Shown here one piece after another: positions 1 through 13,685 of a DNA stretch of 64,000 bases. How positions within the stretch are numbered: position 1 is the stretch's first letter; each line of letters begins with the position of its first letter. The DNA is from Glandiceps talaboti (taxonomy: Eukaryota > Hemichordata > Enteropneusta > Spengelidae): the NCBI RefSeq assembly GCF_964340395.1, contig NC_135557.1, forward strand, positions 11,436,046 through 11,500,045, read 5' to 3'. The notes under the pieces are model-generated. The model worked only from the letters and a program-made list of their open reading frames with translations. It was not told the origin of the DNA and did no database searches. Made by a program: the position numbers and the translations under genes.

Positions 1-58
1 ATCAATCAATCAAGCAAGCAAGCAAACAAGCAAGCAAACAAATTAATAAATAAACACG
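1..58. repeat. (CAAT/CAAG)n simple repeat
   Basis: Short degenerate tetranucleotide run lying in the downstream intron of the pentraxin gene. Confidence 0.8.
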
Positions 59-224
59 AAGTAAATAAACGTAAGGACAAGCGGAAAAACAAAGAACAAC
101 AAAACAGCCAGATATAGAGCCAATCTGAGAGATAAATAATCAACCAGACAACATTGATGACAACTTACTGAAGAGGTAAAACAAGCACACATATATGCAT
201 GTATAAACGTGACGTCATACTTAC

Positions 225-1865
225 TCGACATGTTGTCACACTCAATAATAAGTGCGTTTCGTCCTAGTATATCAAGATTACAAACATTCCAAGTAAACAC
301 GTCACCCGAACTATTGCAACCAACATTACTGATCTCATCTAAGTTTAATTTCCTAGACCACATACTGAAATAAGCAATAACCCCGACGAGAGCCTGGGTG
401 CGGTCATAGCCTCCTCGAGGTGTGTCTTGCTCTTGTCCAAGGGATATCGTTCCATGGGGTAGTATTGTCTCACCAGTCTGTAGACCCGTGCCACCATCAA
501 AGAAGACACCATTATCATAAAGTGCCCATCCCCCGTCATCCGAGGACCAGGTCCCACACACTAAATGCCAATCACCATCAGTAATATTCAACATGGTCTC
601 TCCGTTATGGTTTTTGATAGTCAGCATTAGTTTACTGGCGCCAAATAATATGATTTCGTTATCGTTCTGTTGAACTGCATACGATACCAATGTTGTATGG
701 ATATCACTGTTTACACTCACTTTAGTCCAAACACATAAGGACATCTCAGAAAGCTGTGGTACTGACGTCTCAGCAATAACGTCAGTGACAGTACTCTGAA
801 GCTCCAGGGAATACATATTAGGACATGGAGAGGTTGTATCTATGAGATTGAATAAGGTAAGTTGATATTATGACAAATAATCAACTGCACAAAAAGGCAT
901 CAAAATACATGGATATTTATTAGATGTACACTGAATATTCAGGACTATATATCTCAAGCAAATAAGCTTTTACTAGTCATCACTATCAGTGCGCATATAA
1001 TAAATTTTCAAGTATGCTAAGGCATTTGAGATAATGATGTTCCACTTAAAGGACAATAGATGTGAAAAAGATATTTGATTGTAACTTTTATGGAGAACGG
1101 GCGAACATTATCTGAGGTAAAAATCATCAAATATCTCTCCAGAACACAATGGTCATACAACAAAAAGAATGCTTTCCGCAATATGCGAGAGTGAGGGCGG
1201 GTTATGGAGAGGGTTTAGCTTCATACAGTCACACGGCAATTATTTCTATTTGCGTTACTCGGCTATTTTATTTTGAAATATTTTTAAGGCAAGTCATTGC
1301 TGTTCGAATTTATCAATTTGAACCCCTTACGTTATGGCCTTTTTTAATCGGGTCGAATGACTGTTAAAATGTCCAAAAGACAATAACGATTTAATTGCTG
1401 TAGTGGCTTTCTTTATGTTTCAACATAGATTTATTGGTCATTAAAGCATACACGTCATAAAGGAATACAACCATAGGAAACTTGAACGTAAATAGATTAT
1501 TGCTAATTTGATTGAAAAGGTGGTAACTGTTTTTGCTGCAATAGTTTATATATTTGTGTGGTATAGTACTTTTGTAAATAAATAAAAATAAAATTATATT
1601 TCAGAAGGTAAAACGAATACATGATAAAACAAAGTACAACATACCACAAAACTAATACAGACAACCATATATACCTACACGTTACCTGTTAGAGTACATG
1701 TTACGGATTGTATTCCTTCATAACAGCGTCTATAAAGCGATTGAGATACTACTCACCGTCAACAGCTGCGTAGCAGTATTGCGCACTTAACAGTGCAAAA
1801 TAAACGACAATTGAACAGCCAACACGCAAAATATACACCCGACTTTTAACCAAACGGGTACTCAT
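225..1865 (-). CDS. Secreted pentraxin-domain protein (two exons seen, 3' end outside window)
   Basis: Two exons join in phase. Exon 1 (1757-1865) starts at an ATG and encodes about 36 residues: a basic start, a hydrophobic core (SIVVYFALLSA) and a likely cleavage region, that is, a signal peptide; it ends at a GTGAGT donor after one base of a codon. Exon 2 (225-839) follows an acceptor ending TCATAG, supplies the other two bases, and encodes a whole pentraxin domain of about 200 residues. Visible marks are the paired cysteines (SLCVWTKV and HLVCGTW), the family signature HxCxTWxS (HLVCGTWSS), and the calcium-binding stretch GQEQDTPRGGYDRTQ. Pentraxins are secreted, calcium-dependent pattern-recognition proteins that form cyclic oligomers. 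Exon 2 ends at a GTAAGT donor (219-224), so at least one more exon lies left of the window. Family call is firm; subfamily and binding target are unknown. Confidence 0.88.
840..1756 (-). other. Intron 1 of the pentraxin gene
   Basis: AT-rich, bounded by a GTGAGT donor and a TCATAG acceptor on the minus strand. It holds no recognisable exon or repeat. A 72-codon open frame on the plus strand (1149-1367) has no family resemblance. Confidence 0.7.
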
Positions 1866-2535
1866 ACTTGTTCAGGGCGTCAACTTATCAATATAAAACG
1901 ATTTTGAAAAAAAATGGCACGTCTTCTTTAAAAAAAAGCATTTGTGACATGGGCTTCTTAATCACCGTGTCTTTAGTCCAACTCCTCTGTTCTATACCTG
2001 AAAGCCAAGTGACGAGGGGAACGGCTCACTATCCAATATGACACACTTTCACGGTGCAGTGGAGCGCAAGAAGAGCTATTTATCAAATCATACACGTATG
2101 CAATTACAGTAATTAGAACCATGTTATTGTGATAGAAATTACAGTACAAAGGCTTCGAAAATGGTGAATAGCATGCAAACACAAAAATGGTCGGACACAT
2201 AGAGACGCACACAGAGTAGTTATTTACATGATTTTTGTTGTTGTAAATACGAAATTAAAGAAATGTTCAAGAAAAATCCAATATTTGTAGGCACTCACTC
2301 GCTTTATTAAAATTTAACACTTTAAAAAATAACATGAATACAAACTTGAAAAATATGCCATCGTAAATATTTTATTTGACACACTATCGTTCAACAAAGG
2401 ACGATCTAATTAAAAATATAAAATACGTTTTGATTAATTGTCTTCATCTATAGTAAAATATTATTAACTTTAGCCCGTATTGATGTAACTTGATTACAGA
2501 CACTTACTAGCACATTCTATTGTGTATTCATATGA
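1866..2535. other. Upstream flank of the pentraxin gene, no feature seen
   Basis: AT-rich sequence 5' of the signal-peptide exon. The promoter and any 5' UTR exon should lie here, but no clear TATA box or binding site could be picked out by eye. Confidence 0.4.
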
Positions 2536-2703
2536 AGACAGACAGACAGACAGACAGAAAGACAGAAAAAAGACAGACAGACAGGTAGACCAGGCATACA
2601 TACATACATACATACATACATACATACATACATACATACATACATACTTACGTACGTACGTACGTACGTACGTACGTACAGACAGACAGACAGACCAACA
2701 AAC

Positions 2704-2734
<31 letters not shown>

Positions 2735-2813
2735 ATCAAACTGACAGACAGACAGACAGACACAGATAGACAGACAGACAGACAGACAGACATATAAACA
2801 GGAAGACAGACAA

Positions 2814-2882
<69 letters not shown>

Positions 2883-3075
2883 AAGAAAGAAAAAAGACAG
2901 ACAGACAGGTAGACCATACATACATACCTACATACATACATACATACATACATACATACATACATACATACCTACATACATACATACATACATACATACA
3001 TACATACATACATACATACATACATACATACAAATAAACAAGCAGACAATCAGGGCGACAAACAGACAAAAACAT
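2536..3075. repeat. Compound tetranucleotide array (GACA)n / (CATA)n / (CGTA)n
   Basis: About 540 bp built of alternating blocks of GACA, CATA and CGTA units. A block order of GACA, then AAAGA, then GACA, then CATA occurs twice (2536-2650 and 2820-3030), so the array has a duplicated internal structure. All open frames here are artefacts of the repeat. Confidence 0.97.
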
Positions 3076-4179
3076 AAGAAAATGTTATTCTGTTGATATA
3101 TTATTTTGGTTACCCTAGTGCATTTAATCTCCTTCAAACATTAATGTACCCCATTGAACATTACGATAACAAGTTCCAGTTTGTCAAACTCAGTTATGGT
3201 AATTCTCAACATGTTTTAACCCTACTACATATGGTATTATAAAAACTGAAAAAGGTATACAGGTACCATCGGAGAACGTTTAAATAGCCAGTGATATTAT
3301 TAGGAAGAGAATATTCCCATGTATGCAAGGGAGTCAAACCATAATGAAATCGAGAAACATGGTCGGTAAGAAATTAAACACATTTATAATGACACACTGA
3401 CAAAACAGAAAGATGTCATTCTCAAAGACTCGACTCATCCTCTGTATGACTGCCAAGGCAGACTGCGGAGTGACAAGTAGAAGGTTTCGATTTCATAAGC
3501 AACCCTTCAAACATTCCTTTATCACAGTGGTGTAAAAAATACATTATATTATATCATGCTACTATGTGACATTCTGATTGGATAATAACTGTGGTAAAAT
3601 CCCATTTTACCAAGGCTAGCAGTGGTAAAATGGCCCCTAAACAAGCATATGAATAGTACATACAAGCTGAATGTGGATACCAAAGGGGGGGGGGGTTGAC
3701 TATTAGGAAAATATGGGGTTTAAAACAAATAAATAAATAAACAATATGTAATATATCAAACCCAGCTGATTTACTGTCTCGAGCTTTCTCCGTTTCAACT
3801 GATTGAACGCTGAGACATCTATTTTTAGCAGTGTACTAGATTGTATTGTTCTTATGCAAATATCCAAACAAAATTGTTACTTTCTTTGACCTCTTGCCCC
3901 GTTTTCTTTGTTGCTAGTTTTCAACGCGTTTTCGTTATGCATTATATGATGTAAATAAAGTAATTTATCAATGCAATGCAATGCGGTGTATGGTTTGCGT
4001 TCATGCAGTGTGTGTGTTTGGGCGACATAAACGTATCCACTCATCAAAATATGCTCGTTCCCGACGATCTATTACCGACGATCTTTTTCTGTACGTGCGA
4101 ATTCGCCTTTTCAGGCATATAAATAACCACAGAATCACATTTAGAAGAAATAGACACATATTTTGATGTAATATAATAG
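3076..4179. other. Intergenic, no gene seen
   Basis: AT-rich single-copy-looking sequence with a short G tract near 3690. No coding family recognised on either strand. Confidence 0.4.
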
Positions 4180-4318
4180 CAATAACCCCCGACGAAGACG
4201 GGTATGCACTCGAATTTGGTACAATTCGCTCCGTATAGCACTCGCCATTCGGCTCGTGCTATATGTCGCGAATGGTACCAAAATCTCGTGTATACCCGCC
4301 TTCGGCGGGGGTTATTGC
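4180..4318. repeat. 139-bp foldback hairpin (MITE-like)
   Basis: Imperfect palindrome: it opens with GCAATAACCCCCG and closes with CGGGGGTTATTGC. The pairing continues inward through ACGGGTAT / ATACCCG, TTTGGTAC / GTACCAAA and TATAGCAC / GTGCTATA around a short GC-rich centre. The GC content of the arms stands out from the AT-rich surroundings. It is probably a small foldback element; no flanking target duplication could be fixed. Confidence 0.75.
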
Positions 4319-4590
4319 AAGTGGACGATTAGACAGGCCAGGTATCTCTAGTTTTAATTTGATGCTAACATATTTTATTTAGACAATAACATTATCAATC
4401 ATGCTTTTTCATATAACACTCGTTATCATTTGTAAGACTATGCATTCAATATTTATTTTACTTGCTTTGTGCTTATAGACAATATTTATCTTATATTACA
4501 TATTATAATGTCAGTGTTTGTATTTAAATCGTTTTAAACGCCATAGAGATTTTGTTATAGACAATGGTAGCCAAATCTGCCAATTATTTC

Positions 4591-4592
<2 letters not shown>

Positions 4593-4637
<45 letters not shown>
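4593..4637. repeat. (TG)n microsatellite
   Basis: About 45 bp of uninterrupted TG. Confidence 0.98.
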
Positions 4638-4640
<3 letters not shown>

Positions 4641-4908
4641 ACATGTTGCAATTGTTTTATGGGCAATTGTGCTTCTAGCTGTGAATGGGATGCGGCCTTA
4701 ATACTTAATTAAACAAGTCATTGAGACTGACATAGTCCCCGCTATAATTGGGTTTTTAAGGAATTATCACTACTGTGATCACGCAACAACATTTGTGAAC
4801 CTAAAACAAACAGACTTAGATATGTTGTGTGTGCTTGTTGGACATGGAACATGCCTACAACAATAAAGGATTGGTTGGGTATGGGGGATCATATCACGAT
4901 GAAAATGG

Positions 4909-5480
4909 AGTCTGAGTTATGGCTTTGGACATGGAAAATTCACAAACAAAATGGCTGCCAGGCAGCCATATTGGATCGTATCACGACGAAAATGGATATG
5001 CACATGTATGTCATAGAACACTGTCCTAATACCAACTTTGAATGAGATCTGTTCAAGCATGTCTGAGTTATGGCTTTGGACATGGAAAATTCGCAAACAA
5101 AATGGCTGCCAGGCAGCCATATTGGATCTTATCACGACGAAAATGGATATGCACATGTATGTCATAGAACACTGTCCTAATGCCAACTTTGAATGAGATC
5201 TGTTAAAGCATGTCTGAGTTATGGCTTTAGACAGGGAAAATTCGCAAACAAAATGGTTGCTAGGCGGCCATATTGGATCGTATCATAAAACAAATTGACG
5301 TGCATATGTATGCCATAGCATGTTGCCCCTGTACCAAGTTTGAAAAAAATCGGTCCAGGCATCTCCAAGAAACGGCTGCGGACGGACGGACGCACGGACG
5401 CACGGACGGACGGACGGACGGACGGACAGACGGAACCCAATCCATAAGTCCCCGTTCCGGACTTCGTCCACGGGGACTAA
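4909..5480. repeat. 151-bp tandem repeat ending in a (GGAC)n block
   Basis: Three copies start with TCTGAGTTATGGCTTT at 4911, 5062 and 5213, an exact 151-bp period. Each carries the internal palindrome ATGGCTGCCAGGCAGCCAT or a variant. The third copy runs into a (GGAC)n/(GCAC)n block (5380-5426) and a short GC-rich hairpin, CCCCGTTCCGG ... CCACGGGG. The combination of a conserved non-coding lead, a GGACGGAC array and a small hairpin looks like a dispersed element rather than local slippage. Confidence 0.85.
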
Positions 5481-7556
<2,076 letters not shown>

Positions 7557-7765
7557 ACCTCGAAGCATTGACGAACGGAAACTGTTACAAACAGGGAAGT
7601 ATGCAAAACTAATGAATTGGATTAATCAAATTTAGCACAGAATGTTGCAACAGTAGAGACTTGTATAATATTTCATAGTTTGATAAAGAACAGTTTTATT
7701 GTCTTTTTTAATTAGTGTACATGAAATGCCAGGGGAACTTGAAATTCGTCTGTGAACTATTGTGT
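7557..7765 (+). repeat. Dispersed repeat, solo copy
   Basis: About 200 bp, similar to both halves of the foldback at 36545-36885. Shared words include AAACTGTTACAAACAGGGAA, CTAATGAATTGGAT, GTTGCAACAG, AGACTTGTAT and GTACATGAAAT. It appears to be one half of that foldback element. Confidence 0.6.
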
Positions 7766-8100
7766 CAAACTTGTCATACAACTACTGTTATGAATATGAT
7801 GAAATGTAATACAAGTCTCCATACTTTCAATATTCTGTGGCAAGTTGTATTAATCCAATTCAATTGTTTGTTTGTCATGTCTGTAACAGGTTCGTCAATA
7901 GACCTGTTGCCGGTTCCAAGATGCATTGCGCGTCTCTCCATACAATGCCATGTATTCTGTACGCACGGAGGGGTTTGCACGCGCTACTCAGGGGGATGGT
8001 TGTCACATGACGGTACCCTGTGTTTAGCCGTAAAATCCCACTCTGTCATCGATGGAGTTCAGTCTTTGTTCTATAAAATCACCCATAATTAAAGCCATTA

Positions 8101-9341
8101 ATTTACGGGTTTTTAAAAGCATACAATTTAGACAAAGTTACATTTTCCTTAGGAGGTAACATTTCCGGGCAATTAATGGCAATTACGATTTGGCAAAGGA
8201 CAAACGGCCACATTTTAGACCAAGCATAATCGAATATAATGCAAAGTGGACCCGTTTTAAACTCTTTAGTTCGAAGAAACCCTGACCCCATTTTAGACCA
8301 AATGGCTACAAAACGAACCCAGAAGGGCGATACATAAATGTATACTCAATTAAGGGAGTAGTGCCCCTATCCCACCGATATTTGTCTGAACAACTAGCAT
8401 CACTACTGAGCAAGCTTAACAGGCAAATACATTGCTCTGTAACGATTTATAAAGTTGTTGATGACATTCCCTGAAAACAATATTTCAATGTGCCGTTCTA
8501 TATTTGTAATATTATTCCGAAGTCGGCTCTATTTTATGTCAAATTTTGAAAAAAAGATCAACATATTATGGTGATTTTGGTTACCATGGCAACTGATGTT
8601 CATAAAATGACCCCCTTTTCTGAACTTAGCATAACAAACTACCCCAGGTAGGGTGGTTAATATTAAACTAAACATGATTATTATAAAAATTATGATTTTT
8701 ATATAATATTTATTTAATTATTGCAAATAGTGATCATATTAAGTTGATACTCCTTGTGCTTTACCAATTTGAGCATGCAACACACACAAAGAGCTCAACT
8801 GGCATCTAAGAAACTTCCTTTTATAGAATATTCCCCAGATTTGTTAGGTCCTCATACTGGACTATGGTATTGTGAACATACAGGAACATATGGGTCACTT
8901 TACTTTTTTTTAAATAGTTGGGTTTGGGCCACACTATTATTAAAACTTGTGATTTGATACACATTGGAAATCTCACTATATTGGCCTCAGATTGGAAATT
9001 AGGCCTTTAAATGAATATTTAATGTACCATTCATAGGCGAAGATATTGTCTTTGAACAGAAAATATTGACTATCTACCCTGGCTGATGTAATCAAGTCAC
9101 GACCATCCGTGTCTAAACTTTATAAATCGCGATTATTTGTTCCCTCTTGTTCATAATTTATGCCTGAAGATATATACTTATATAGTACTCAAAAATTTGT
9201 CTTAATTCATAAGGTTGTGTCACTACTTATCCAGAGACAAGGACCCTTAGGCCACTCGTCTTTTCCTTGGGTAAACTTGAAAATAATATTGACCCCAGTC
9301 TAGAAATAAAATATATATTATCTATGATTATCAATACTCAC
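8101..9341. repeat. Unit 0 duplicated flank (paralogous to 14960-15390 and 18850-19694)
   Basis: From about 8101 the sequence matches the intron between M2 and M1 of the 13686-21385 gene. Homology starts inside that intron, so the duplication that made unit 0 broke here and left out exons M2 and C. Relative to this copy, the other gene has about 3.46 kb of extra sequence (about 15390-18850). Confidence 0.75.
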
Positions 9342-10902
9342 TTGTTGCCAACTTCGATGTGAATCATTCGTTTTCTTGCAGCCAACATAATTGTAATATC
9401 TAACTCCAAGTCTCTCAAATTTGTTAACAACTTCTTTATTTAGTTTCGGTAATATATCTCTCACGTCTGCTATCACACTTTCTCCTCCACACCCTGGTGT
9501 AGCAGGGTGATCACAGTAAAATAATACCTATATAATAAAGAAAGTATCGGATGCAGATGTAAACTGAATAGATGCAAGTATTTCACAAACCCGTACTTAT
9601 CCTTATATACATTTGGTATCACATTAATTACGAAAAGTGCAAGTAAAAATGCACGTATCAACTGAATACTCTGTTGACTGGAAATGGCATTTACTTAACT
9701 GTTGTTAGTGCTGTTGCCCACGTAGGTAATGAAAGATAATGTCATATGTTTATGCATACATGTTTTCAAAATAAACGAACCTGGTATCTTCTGTTGAGAA
9801 TTACAAGAGCATAGAAACTTCATTTTGTTGCCACCCTTGTGCCAGAAAAGGATTCAGAATGAACATTTGGTAATTATTAAAGAAGTACAACTTTCTGTGT
9901 CGCTGTTGTCTTCAGAACCTTTGTCACTGTTGAAACCTGTTAACCATAGGGAACAGTGTGCTTAGAGATTGAGAATGGAGTAGGTGCGTTTGATAGCACA
10001 TATTGACTGATCGTGCTCGTCGTACTATATAATTCAGTTTCCCTCGAGCTTGTTTGTTATTCCAACACAGACTGCTTCCTTCGAGGCCTCATGCTCGAGA
10101 AACAGTCTGTGTTTGCCCAACAGTATCTCGAGAAAACAAACGTATGATATTGCCCTCGTGATCACTCAACATGTATATAATGTGACCCCCACCACCATTC
10201 CCCATTCGAACATATAGCCTGAGCACCAATATGCAAAACAAGACCCCCTCCCCCCTCCTTGCTATTACTGAAGGCTCCCTAACTAACCTTCATTGGAGGA
10301 TGACTGCTGTATGACTTCTCATTGTGTGGCTCTATGGTATAAATAGGTGGGTCATTATCACTGGCAGTGAATACCAATTCGCTGACCTCATGTCTTGCCC
10401 CATTACCTCCAGCATAGCTTGCACTTTGATAGCCTAATGCTTTAACAAATCGTGAAAAGCCGTCGGCATTCCTCAATGGTAACATTCTAAAAAGAATGGT
10501 CCCATAGTTGTGAAGTTGTTCATCTATTATGGCACGAGCTGTTTTTGCCCACGTTTCAATAAAAAAATTCGATGACGCTGCTTCATAAACTGCTGGCCTG
10601 TTTTCCCTGGGACATGCCAGATATTGGGGTAAATTGTGGCCAGGAAATGTTGATCCAGGAAGCCATTCTCTTTCTGCTATGCGAGGCTGGAAGTGAGGCT
10701 TCGTAATCTCAACACGTTTGTGATAAACGAAGCTGCTATTAGCACTCACGCTATGACCTCTATATGCTATGGGATGTCGAACACTTGATACCAATCCACT
10801 GTTAACCTTCCATGGTGTATTTCGATTACTAGCCATAAACAGAAATCTGTGAATCGGCTTCATACATGTTGTATTGGTGGTAATGATACCATACAATGCC
10901 AT
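9342..10902 (-). pseudogene. 5' partial TauD/TfdA-like dioxygenase gene (exons N and M1 only)
   Basis: Exon N (10288-10902, ATG start MALYGIITTN) and exon M1 (9342-9527, 62 codons) are both open, joined by a GTTAGT donor and a TATATAG acceptor, and M1 still has its GTGAGT donor. N carries the iron-binding HxE as EPHNEKSY. The exons M2 and C, which hold the distal His and the 2OG-binding Arg, are not found between here and position 1. Homology to the complete genes stops at about 8101, so the copy was truncated by its duplication breakpoint. A transcript could only make a protein without a complete active site, unless it splices to sequence not recognised here. An open frame extends upstream of the ATG (from 10977) but lacks another ATG. 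Confidence 0.8.
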
Positions 10903-11712
10903 GTTTTCTTGCTGGTTTATTTTACCTTCACACGATGTCCCTATTGCATTACCTTCAACTAATATTTGAGGAAACAAATACGATCATTCAAACACATAGT
11001 CTACGTTCTCTGCTTGATACTATTGATGTATGACCTTGACTAGTCTTTCCTGTACCGTAAATATCAACCTTTTACAATTCAGCTGAATGAGTTCGACATC
11101 ACAATAGATACTCTATATTGTCGGATATATTCTAAAGGACTGTGCAACAAAACATTGACCTCATTCACAAAGAGATAGCAACCTCCTTGTTCGTGTCACA
11201 TTTAATTAAAGTTGGGTATCTACTCGTTTTGTATTTTTATGGTATGTACTTTCTGGTGTTGTTTTGTCGTTATTTGTGCTTATAGCTAAAATAAATCAAT
11301 GTATACAAAAATAAAAATACTGTGTCATTACCTCTAGAGATTACGGTTTTCTAGTTCGATTCACCGTGTGATATATGGCGTAGCTCTATGTGTCTCTACC
11401 TTTGTATCTTATTATTTCTATCTAATTATCATAATTTATTGGTACCAACTTCATTCTCATTTTAATACGAATAACATAAAGGCACAAGTATACAATGTTA
11501 TCCATTGTTCGTTGTGAACATTATAGTGTATGTGTATGTCTGTCAAATGTGTTGTTCCATGATTCAACCCTGTAGCCTATGCGATATTCATTATATGTCA
11601 GAAATATTGGCTGACACTAAGACATTACACCCATATCCATACTTAGTACCACATTCATTTGATGACTGTCTGACTAACTGACTGACTGACTGACTGACTG
11701 ACTGACTGACTG
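10903..11712. other. Upstream flank of unit 0, no gene seen
   Basis: Matches the region 5' of the 20765-21385 exon (for example the segment around 11000-11300 versus 21480-21780). A (CTGA)n run sits at 11672-11711 against the next exon fragment. Confidence 0.6.
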
Positions 11713-11925
11713 GCCTCCATTGGAGGATGGCTGTTGTATGCCAGTTCATTGTGTGACTCTATGGTGTACATAAGTGGTTCATTATCGCCTGTCAATACAC
11801 TGTCTGACCCCATTTCTTGCATCAGTATCTCCAGCATAGCTTGCACTGTTATAGCTCAATGCTTTAACAACTCGTGAAAAAGTCGTTGGCATTCTTCAAT
11901 GGTATGTCTCTAAATACAATGGCTT
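11713..11925 (-). pseudogene. Fragment of dioxygenase exon N
   Basis: Decayed copy of the 3' part of exon N. YTIESHNELAYNSHPPM is still readable (including the HxE motif), with the donor side changed and a (CTGA)n run abutting it. Upstream residues are shifted out of frame and the 5' two thirds are missing. It lies at the low-coordinate edge of unit 1, as 26190-26365 does in unit 2. Confidence 0.75.
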
Positions 11926-13685
11926 GCGCGTTCTGCTCCGATTATCAAATGAATCATATGACACCACGGAATAATGTAAAAGGTTAAAGAAAGTGACGTC
12001 AAATGAAGATTGTGTACAGACGAGTTTAAATTGGGGCGAGTTGAACACTTTCCATGTTCAAAGTGTGACGAATTACCGAATTCAAAGAACGACGAATTGT
12101 AAGCTTGCAAAGGAGACAGGTAGCAATGGAGCAAGTAGGCTGACTGAAGAAAGGCACACAGTATGTTTTGCATTGCATTCCTTAAAACAATTTATGGGAC
12201 ATTGTTTTATTTGTTAATAACTTTAAACACATTACTAATCTATAACATACGATGCAATAAAACTTAAATTAGAAAAAAACATATAAGTATATACTGTTCT
12301 GTCAATACCATACACCATAAAGGGCAGTCTTTCAAGGGCACATCACATCAAGCAAGGTTACCAATGACGCAAACATGTTGCTAGACCTCTCTAGAAGAAA
12401 CAACAGTTTTGGCCACAAAGCTATCAATTTTCAGAGAAACTGCTTTCAAAACCCTGATCCCTTGAATAGTATAATACGGTGCAAATATATACAATATCAA
12501 ACAATTAATTTGTCATTATACAGGGTTTTAGAACAAACAGCATGCGGATAGGGGCCTTGATACTGGGAAAAATAATAAAGTACACACACTCACACACTAG
12601 TTCAAGGATTTAACCCGATCTGGTCGTATTTCAAAGTGAAATAAAATTACAGTCCTTTTTGCAGCGAAACAGCTCCTACTCAAAATATTACTCAATCCAA
12701 GAAACTAGAGTACACAGATTGCAATAAATGTCGGCTCGACTGTAACAAATAATTAAACTAACAATTAAAAGACTTTCTGCCTCGTACCAAAGCCAGACGT
12801 GATACTTGCTGTAGGTACATAAATCGCAGATGACGTGTTCTATTAGACACGGTCCACAGTCAGTGTACGATGTCAGATATTTAACTTGCAATCAACGATA
12901 GAGTTCAGAGATCTCGTCATACAAAACTACATAGCATATAATATAATATACCAGTAACTTCTGGATCCATCACACACACAATTTATGCCGTTAAGCGTTC
13001 ACAGACTGTTTACGTTGTTCACCTATATGTCAATACAATATGCTAATTATCTGTCAACTGATTTAAATACCACATAAACATTTATTCATCCGGTAGCATA
13101 ATTGATAATTCGCTATCAATTTATTTACATACAAAGTTAACACTCTCTGATTTACATACAACTTTATGTTAGGTCAATCAGGGGTCACTCCCAAGTCTAT
13201 GTACAGGTTAACATACTTCTTCGACTTTGTAACACAATCTTTCACAATCCTTTAGAAAAAAAAAGTTATGGGAAAGCAATAAAAATTGTCAAAGCCATCA
13301 TTATTCACTTTTATTTCACTAACTTATAGAAAAATAAGACATCAAAATTAGTTCCTATTGTTACAGCTGACAGTTGGGCATAGATTTAGACAACATTAGT
13401 ATTTAATGGTCATATAAACCATTCGAATACATTGGTTCCTTTAAGGTACAACAATGTTCAAAGCATTAATTCTGTTTTGCTAATTCATTAAAACAATACG
13501 TGAGTACAAATTTATATTTGAATTGGGCTAACCAGTTTGACAGTCAAACAGGCAGACAGATATGATAATAAAATTTAATTTACAGGAATGACAATGTGCT
13601 ACAACGTTACTATTCGTACAATATGTGATATCGCAATGCCACTAAACAGTGGAGATCATATGTTAGAATTAGTGTCCTTAGGTTG
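11926..13685. repeat. Unit 1 shared 3' flank
   Basis: Non-coding sequence repeated at 26366-28082, in part at 37490-38540, and from about 45546 to 46173. Retained words include TTTATGGGACATTGTTTTAT, AAGAAACTAGAGTACACA and TTACATACAAAGTTAA. It shows that the tandem units were duplicated with their flanks. Confidence 0.8.

Noticed and set aside
2494-3137. Long Cys/Val/Tyr/Met-rich open frames on both strands
   Set aside because: They are translations of the GACA/CATA/CGTA tetranucleotide array, with no bias or conservation expected of a gene.
7715-8092. 125-aa plus-strand open frame
   Set aside because: Its first part lies in a dispersed repeat and the rest has no recognisable family or splice context.
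10900-10977. N-terminal extension of exon N beginning FPQILVEGNAIG
   Set aside because: The only start there is TTG. The first ATG common to all copies is at MALYG; an upstream exon is possible but not shown.
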